NCBI GenBank assembly: GCA_000469685.2
Contig: LS997563.1
Location: forward strand, 13,029,940 to 13,093,939
Origin: Haemonchus contortus
Lineage: Eukaryota; Nematoda; Chromadorea; Rhabditida; Trichostrongylidae
DNA length: 64,000 nt
Direction: 5' to 3'
The notes under the pieces: model-generated
What the model was told of the DNA's origin: nothing
What the model saw: the letters and a program-made list of their open reading frames with translations, nothing else
Databases searched by the model: none
Translations under genes and position numbers: made by a program
Shown: one piece after another, positions 56,701-64,000 of the stretch
How the letters are laid out: the number at the start of each line of letters is the position of its first letter
Position numbering within the stretch: position 1 is the stretch's first letter

Positions 56701-59700
56701 GTGGGCGGAGTTCATTCCTGCCACCCGCTGTATGTGTTCATATCCTCTCTCCTGCACGTTTACCGAATTTGAACGCTCTTGGTCAGTGGGGTAGAAATTA
56801 TAAATTTCTGGTCAAACACCTACATATATACATACACACACGCACATACATCAACAGACAGACCTAGCGGATTATATATGAGTAAGATTTTGAAGAGATG
56901 TGTCGAAACACCATCGATCTATCGATGATCCTTTGCTTAGAGGGAAGATAGGAACGACGCTACATCTCACAAGACCCGAGAATAGCTGGAATTTTATTTT
57001 ATCGAGAACAACCACTTTGATTTCAGGACGCTTCATCGTTATCCGGTTTTTTAGTGTTTCCGCAAGAGATTTTCATCAACTCATCTAATGTAATTAGTGA
57101 GTTTAGACTCTGTTATGACATCTCGATTAGATCCCTTAACTATATCCTTTTTCAAACCAACTTTATGCAATTCAAGGAGAAGACTCAAACTGTCGTGGTG
57201 CCGATTGACATAGTGAGATGATCGAAAATAAACATTGAAAACCGATATTTTCAGATGAATTCTCGCCGGATGCCTCAGAGGGACGGGAAAACGTTTTGGC
57301 ATCAAAACGATGTTGTTTCCCCCACTACAGTAATGTAGGGATAGTTTTCAATTTTTTCGAAAATTCTCTGCCAATACTCCCATGTATGTCATTCCCTTTT
57401 TGTTGCGCAATACTAGAAGATTGGCAACTAGTAACTGTCTATTCCCCAAGTTATTCAATTATTCATTTCAAGTGATCACTATCTTTTCCATAGTGACTTA
57501 TATTCATAAACCAGGTACCTCAACTATTTTTGTTGATAAACAATTGAGTTGATAGTTCTTTTCCATTGAAAAAAAAGTATCTCATAGTTGCCAAACTGGA
57601 AGTTTCGACGCAACTTTCTAGTTCAACAATCTCAACAACTGTTGACAATCGACACAACTTCAATAGGAGCTTAGTCTGTTCTAATCATTCCTTCACTCAA
57701 AAGCCTAATTGCAGTCGGGTCTGGTAATAGCCTCTGCCATGGAGTCATGGCGGCGTCAAAAGCCGTCTCAAGGAAAGAAAGCCACGTTAAAACTGTCGAC
57801 ACACGGTTTTTATCAAGGTTAGTTTGATCCGTGTGAAGCAAACAAGGTTCGCATTCTAGTCGGCAGTTGGAGATCGCCATTCAAAGTCCACTCTGCGATG
57901 GCCTGGCCAGCTATCTAGCAGCCCCCATGCCAGAGTTTGGGAAACTACTTTTGAGTACCATATGCCAAAAGCGGTGATATAAATGGGCCTCATTCCCCAG
58001 TTTCGTTTCTGGGACACGCTTTAGGAAATCGACGATCAAAGAGAATGCAGTTTGGCAGGACAGGTGATACCTCGCATACGATTGAGTTATCATAGGCAGT
58101 TTTCAAGTGAGGTGCTAAGCATCACACCGTTCTCAAGTTACATCGAACTGCTTTGATACAGACGTCGCACATTGTTCATGGTTTGAGCAGTCAATCCAAA
58201 ACTTAGCTCGCCAGGCACTGAGAAGGGGTTGCAGCTACTGCACTCGTGAAGTTAGTGTGAGCTGTCTCGCAGAGAATGATCGCTTGAAGCTGTTTCAGAA
58301 GACCTTCTGACAAATGCCGAAATGATCTTTGTAATGCCATTCTTCCTTATTATTGTGTGCATATTGTGTGCTGTCGGCTTTTTCAATATCTGTCGAGACG
58401 ATCTTGTCGACGAACTTCATGCAAACGGTGTTGACGTTATTCGTTCCGAGGTAATGATCTTTGTTTATAAAGAGGCACATTCGTGCTGTTGCACAAACGG
58501 GAGAGATCATTTTAGGATACCATCCAGTGTCTAAGAAGTGTAGAAAAAGTTGCTGGAGCAATCACACTTATTTGGCTACCCTTTCCCTTTACTTTACCCA
58601 TACCCCGTGGTCCCACACGCCGTGGCGTTCAAAAGAGCTCAATTCAGAGGAGAGGTGCAATGCTTTCTGCAGGCCCCTCCCTTGGAGTGTTTAGATGCGA
58701 CCTGTTCAGTTCTGAGCTTGTGCAGCAGCTGGATACCGCGAATTACTAATGGTAAGGTGAACGTCGGGGTTCAGTTCTGATCATAAAATGAAACGGATCG
58801 CTTCAATAGGTTAGGCTGTGTATTTAAAGAGAGGCGGGAATCAAAACTTCAAACTCATCAGTAGAACAGTCTGTGTCTGTGAACGGACAGTTCAAATGTA
58901 TGAGTGAATATATCAAAAGGCCGTGTCCATCTAGTTTCTGAGCATCCGTCAACTAATCGGCATTGAAATAAACTAGCTAACATAAACATTCTTTGCGTTA
59001 TTGCGACATTGTATTCCAGGATGGAGGTATCAGGACAATGCCGCGGGAATATGAATACTGATACAAGTGTTCTTGCGTCGCTATTAAGTGAATAAAAATT
59101 TTTTTTTGTTACAGACCCTCTGTTCTGAGGCATTGGAAGATACAGTCAAGGGTAGGAATATATCGCAGATGATTTATGAAGACGGGACTATGGCTTTGAG
59201 GGAGGCCACGTGTGGGCTTAAGTGATAAAACTTTTAATTCGGACCTATGACACTCGAATTCGGTAGTGTGAGAACACTGATGGCAGAAGCCAGGATCAGA
59301 CCACGCCCACAGCGGACGGGATTTGTGCGAAAGTTTTGGACCTAGAGAGTTAAAACTTAGCAGGGACAATAATGATAGGTGGCGAAGCTAGACCCAGCCC
59401 ACACTGGGCAGGGCTTGCGGAAATTGTAAATTTAGACTTCGAGAACTCGGACATGGACATACAATAAACGTGTCAGAGGCGGACGAGGTGGCGGTAATGA
59501 TTTCCGAGTGACGGCAGCCCTTCTTACGAAAAGAATTAATCAGGATAACATAAGTCCCACTCAACGACTGAACGACTTCTTTGCAGAGGTGGGTCGTAGT
59601 CTCGAGAAACTTACGGTGGTGGCCATGTTCCACTCTCGCTCGGATGGATCCCCTCTCTCTCCTGTTGTACCCAAGACGGGGCACATTTTCCAATCTGGCT

Positions 59701-62700
59701 ACGTCTAAAACGCTACGCGTCCCGTACAGCTTACGGACGGACAACATGTGAGCTTTTTGATTTGCGCATTGGTGGTGGCGCATTTGCGCACCTTCTTTGA
59801 AAACCCGTCGCAACGCTAGGTAGCTCGCAAGGAACTGTAAGAGGGGTAGTCTAATTATCTCGGAAGTTTGAATGGAGACCCAGATGAATCGATGGAGCTT
59901 TGAATGCTGTTTACGAAAATGGAAATTGAAACTGCAAAATGGTTCTACTTAAAAAGTTATGTGGGCCCGAAATTTGCTCGACAGTAGTATCAATTGGATA
60001 TGCGAACTCGGGGTGTGGTGCGATTCGTGCGATTCTGGGTGCGCGCGGCAAAATTCGGTGCGATTCGAACGACTCTGGCGCCTGTTATTAAGGCACAAAC
60101 TTGAAGTAGAATAGTTGGGTATAGTCAGCTGATCCTACTGATCTACTCTGTTTCAAGTTTGTGCTCCAATAATAGGCGCAGGAATTGTTTGAATCATCGC
60201 GAATTTCGCCGCGCAATTTGCCGCGCGCACCCGGAATCGCACGAATCGCACGTCTCCCGCGAACTTCGATATCAAGTGCCCACGTGGCCTGATGTTAGTG
60301 GTCTCACTTCATGGGCGCAAGATGAGAGTTTGCTCTTCGCCATTATTCGTACTTTTGCAAAGTGTTTTTTCATTCCATCAAGGGCTCCCTAAAGGTTTTC
60401 CGACATTTTTTCTGTGAACACCTCATTTCTGCTTCCACTTTCTCTCGTCGCCACTATTCACGGAAAGTGGTTCTGCACGTTGTTTGTATGACTCTTTTTT
60501 ATTTTAAAATCCAAGGAAAATTCAGCAGAAAGTTACCAGAGGTGTGTAAGATGCCTGCAAGAAACTCAATATTGATGGGAAACTTTAGAAAATGCGTAAA
60601 GCACATATGTTCTCCGCAAACTGTGCACCTTATTCATGCTGATTCTCTATATCCGACAAAACAGTCAATCGTCTCAAGACTAAACGGGACGCAACAGGAT
60701 TGATCAGAAGTTCGAATTCTCCGATTTTTATAATAAAAACGTGTCATATTATTACCCTGCAGAACTACATTCCTAGAATAGGGGCGACGAGAGAAAATGA
60801 AAGCAGGAATGAGGTGTTCACTGGAAAAATGTCAGAAAACGTTTAGGGAGCCCTTGATGGAATGAAAAAACACTTTGCAAAAATGTGAACAACGACGGAG
60901 AGCAAATTCTCATCTTGCGCCCATGAAGTGAGACCACTACCAAGAGGCCACGTGGACACTTGATATCGAAGCGACGAGTTCGCATATTCAATTGATACTA
61001 CTGTCGAGCAAAATAGCTTTTTGAGGAGAACCACTTTGCAGTTTTGATTTTCATTGTCGTAAACAGCATTCAGAACTCTGTCGATTCATCTGGGTCTTCA
61101 TTCAAAGTTTCAAGACAAGTAGACTACCCCTCTTTGGTATGTGTCGGGAAAAATCTAGAGAATCCTGCACGACATTTGCTAACCGAGGTCAGGACGTGGG
61201 CACACAAAAAGAACGCACCTTTGAAGAGTTTGTGGCCTGCTCGCGAGGCGATATTCTGTACTTCGTCAAACTCGAGAATGCCACCTTGCTCGAGCGGGCG
61301 GTTACTTAAGCACGAACGGTCGGACAATTACTGAATGAGACCAACGCTAAAAGACTCTTCCCCCCGACATCTTCACAAGCTCCAGTCCAAGTTACGGCCA
61401 CTTTTGACGACCTCGGTAGCACCTGCTCTCAAAGGTTCTTCCGTCGGGCCCGTCGTGCCCTGTCCAGTAAGCCGCTCCACGTCAACAACGCCATTGGAGA
61501 CCTCCAACCACGATACGGGCAATACCTGGACCCAGGTGATTCAACTGCAATGGGTCCAAACACTTTTCTGCTGTCTGAGGCGGTGCAGCTAAGATAGTTT
61601 CGAGAGTCTCCACACGCGAACCCTAACACTAAAGTGGGCCCTAGACGGCGATTCCCAAATGCAAACGCTTCAAGGTTGGAGACGTACACGGGGGTCAGCT
61701 TCGGCGACTTTCGTCACCTTTTTCGTTTCCTTCCAAAGCTTAGACACCGACTCCACTCGACGAGTCTCAGCGTCTACTGAAACAGTCGCGGTCTCGTAGC
61801 GGCGCTTCTCCAACGTAACGAAGAGTATACGCAATCATCCGCGTTATCACCGGCAATCACTCGACCGACTTTCCAGCATCGATCCAGTATCCCCATTCCT
61901 GGCAAACGCCATTCTGGACTCTGTTTAAGGATGAGTACGAGCCCATCTCCCACCTTCGCGAGTCCGGAATCTTCTTCCCGAAAACGGCGTCGCGCACGCG
62001 GCACCCACCGCGTATCGCAGGATTGCGATGGAAGATTGGAGCGCGCAATTTGTAAGGTAGGGAGTCCTTTCATTATTTGAATTGGCTGGCCGCTCCTTTC
62101 AATTCCAATGCTCTCTTGATCGTCGCTTATATCGGAGATGTCATTCTAATTAATCAAGTCTGATAAACATAAAAACGAAAAAGGAACAGAAAAAAGATCA
62201 AATTTAATAAAAAGAAAGGCAATCAACGAAAAATATTGCGTCCTATCGATCGGTGGGGAGGAAGGGTGAGTTCGGTAATTGCAGTAACATTTGCCGCCTC
62301 CCGCAAGGGAGAATGCCGCGATCGGGGAGACGTTCCGTTACCCCATCTTCGCCATACTGGCTGCGTACGGGACCGGCAAAACCGTGATCGGCCACTTATC
62401 GCAGCCCGCCATTCCGTGCCTGAGGTGGTGGCCATTGCCACAGCAACAACAAATGTGTTAGTTGCCCAGTTAACTGAGATAATTCTTCGACTCGATGAGT
62501 TCAGCCACCTCTCAATACTTCGCCTCGCCGCAGATCAGATACAGCATTGCAAGAGGGAGCACCGCAGACCTCTGTCGTTCTCCATACTATCCTCCAAGGA
62601 CTGCTTTTGTCACAGACGTGACTAGAGAAGGAAGCATGAGAGCATTACTCACTATGAGTTCTACGCTGAAGATGCCCTGCTGCACGGTCAATGCGTGATC

Positions 62701-64000
62701 TCCTCTAATTTATCGATTGCGCGGGAAACCGCGCACGCATGGTTACGCCCGTACGTGGCAGAGCTTCTAGAGCATTCGTCGCGTTCGTCCTGACCCGTGT
62801 GAGCATCTTGTTTTCCCTTCTATATTTTTAGAGCATTTTTTCTCCGTCTATGTCTCTAGAGCATTCTTATCCTCCCTTCTTATTGTTATAGAGCATTCCT
62901 ACACTCCCTTCTTATTGTCATAGAGCAATTGATATCGAGCAGTCCTATACTCCCTTCTTATTGTTCCAGAGCATTGTGCGCACCTTGTTCATTCCTTTAC
63001 TAGAGAAGCATCTTGTTTCTTCTTTTAGCATTTAAATTGCCGATATTTGTTGATTAGTTCATTAACATCAGTTTATTCATAATTTGATTCTCAAGAGTAT
63101 TTCTCATTTAATCCCCCTTTTTGGCTGTTATACCCAATTTGCATTGTGTTTCTACTTCAGTTATTGTTCACTTATGTTCAATGTGCTTTAATCACCCTTA
63201 CATTGATCTCGTTATTGTTGTATTGTTTCTTGTTAATCCAATACAGTTTAATTACCCAAGTTTGAGGGCTCGGGATTAGTTGTGCGATATCACAGCTTTC
63301 TCGGTATCCCGACCGTTTACACCTTCAAGAGATCTGGAGACCCCTTCGTTACACAGGAGAACGATTACCGTCCCTCCCAGAACAGCTGTAACATTTCGCC
63401 GAAGAAGAACGGGAGCGGTACTGCATCGCAGAAATGTGCAATTCCGAAGTGACGGATCGAGCGACCGCAATCCTGCTACGACTTCAGTCCCCGGCTTTCC
63501 CTGTATAACCACTTCGCCGCCGTTGAACTCCACTTCCCAGACACCCAAGCCCGTATTTGCCGTGATAGTGACCCGCTTTCTGAACGCTCGCCACATGTAT
63601 AAGAGACGTCCACCAACGTCAGCCCCATCTTCGATGTAGCAAATGCTACCGTAATCAGTGTCAGAAAAGTCGTCAATTGCCGTGAGTCACCGCCTGCTTT
63701 ATCACCGTTCGGATCTTCATAGTTGCGCGTTCGCCGTAGGTTCAGCTTGAACGAAGGGATCTTCTCAAAATGTAACGGCTACATCTTGTAAATGATTAGC
63801 TAGAATGAAAGCATCAAGCATCAGAAAAAAATAATCTTTGTCTACCGTAATAACCGCATTTTTCAAATTATGTTGTCCTATGCGAGCTCAGACGGCTGCT
63901 TAAAAGAAGCAAAGCGTCAGCTTCTGTGCTAACTTTCGTCTCGTTCACCGCCTTCCGAAGCGACCAACGAAATCTACTGGACAGTATTCGAGGACGAGGA

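Overview
The window looks like nuclear DNA from a parasitic nematode, most likely a strongylid (hookworm-type) worm. The reasons are intron acceptors of the TTTCAG type, a classic nematode cuticle collagen, a TWK-type two-pore potassium channel, a SANT-domain gene whose start sits 13 bases after a good trans-splice acceptor, and a very high load of degenerate transposons. There is no bacterial feature. Genus and species cannot be decided from the sequence alone.

Layout. 1-6.9 kb is repeat rubble: an RTE-type LINE tail, two internally deleted mariner elements, a dispersed repeat and foldback sequences. 6.9-29.7 kb (+) carries about 25 small exons of a NUP205-family scaffold nucleoporin, covering roughly the C-terminal 60 percent of the protein. 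Two complete genes lie antisense inside its introns: a three-exon cuticle collagen (14.3-15.4 kb, 337 aa) and a ten-exon K2P potassium channel (18.2-24.1 kb, 428 aa). The 3' end of the channel runs into a MITE that supplies its stop codon. 29.7-45 kb is a transposon graveyard: a Tc3-like element inside a dispersed repeat, a third mariner, LINE fragments, and a Ty3/gypsy element split by a 3.1-kb insertion containing a Penelope-like element (RT, GIY-YIG, hammerhead-like motif). 45.7-53.5 kb (+) is a complete nine-exon MIER1-type ELM2/SANT co-repressor gene (425 aa). 53.5-64 kb is again intergenic and repetitive: a tRNA-derived SINE, roughly 120-bp tandem repeats, a nested palindromic foldback element and retroelement-like remnants.

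The host genes are functionally unrelated (nuclear pore, cuticle, membrane excitability, chromatin), so there is no operon logic. What links them is physical nesting and transposon invasion. The exon chains for collagen, K2P and MIER were built by hand and each closes in frame with a total length divisible by three. The NUP205 chain is phase-consistent except at one junction (26.5-26.7 kb), and its N-terminal exons were not found.
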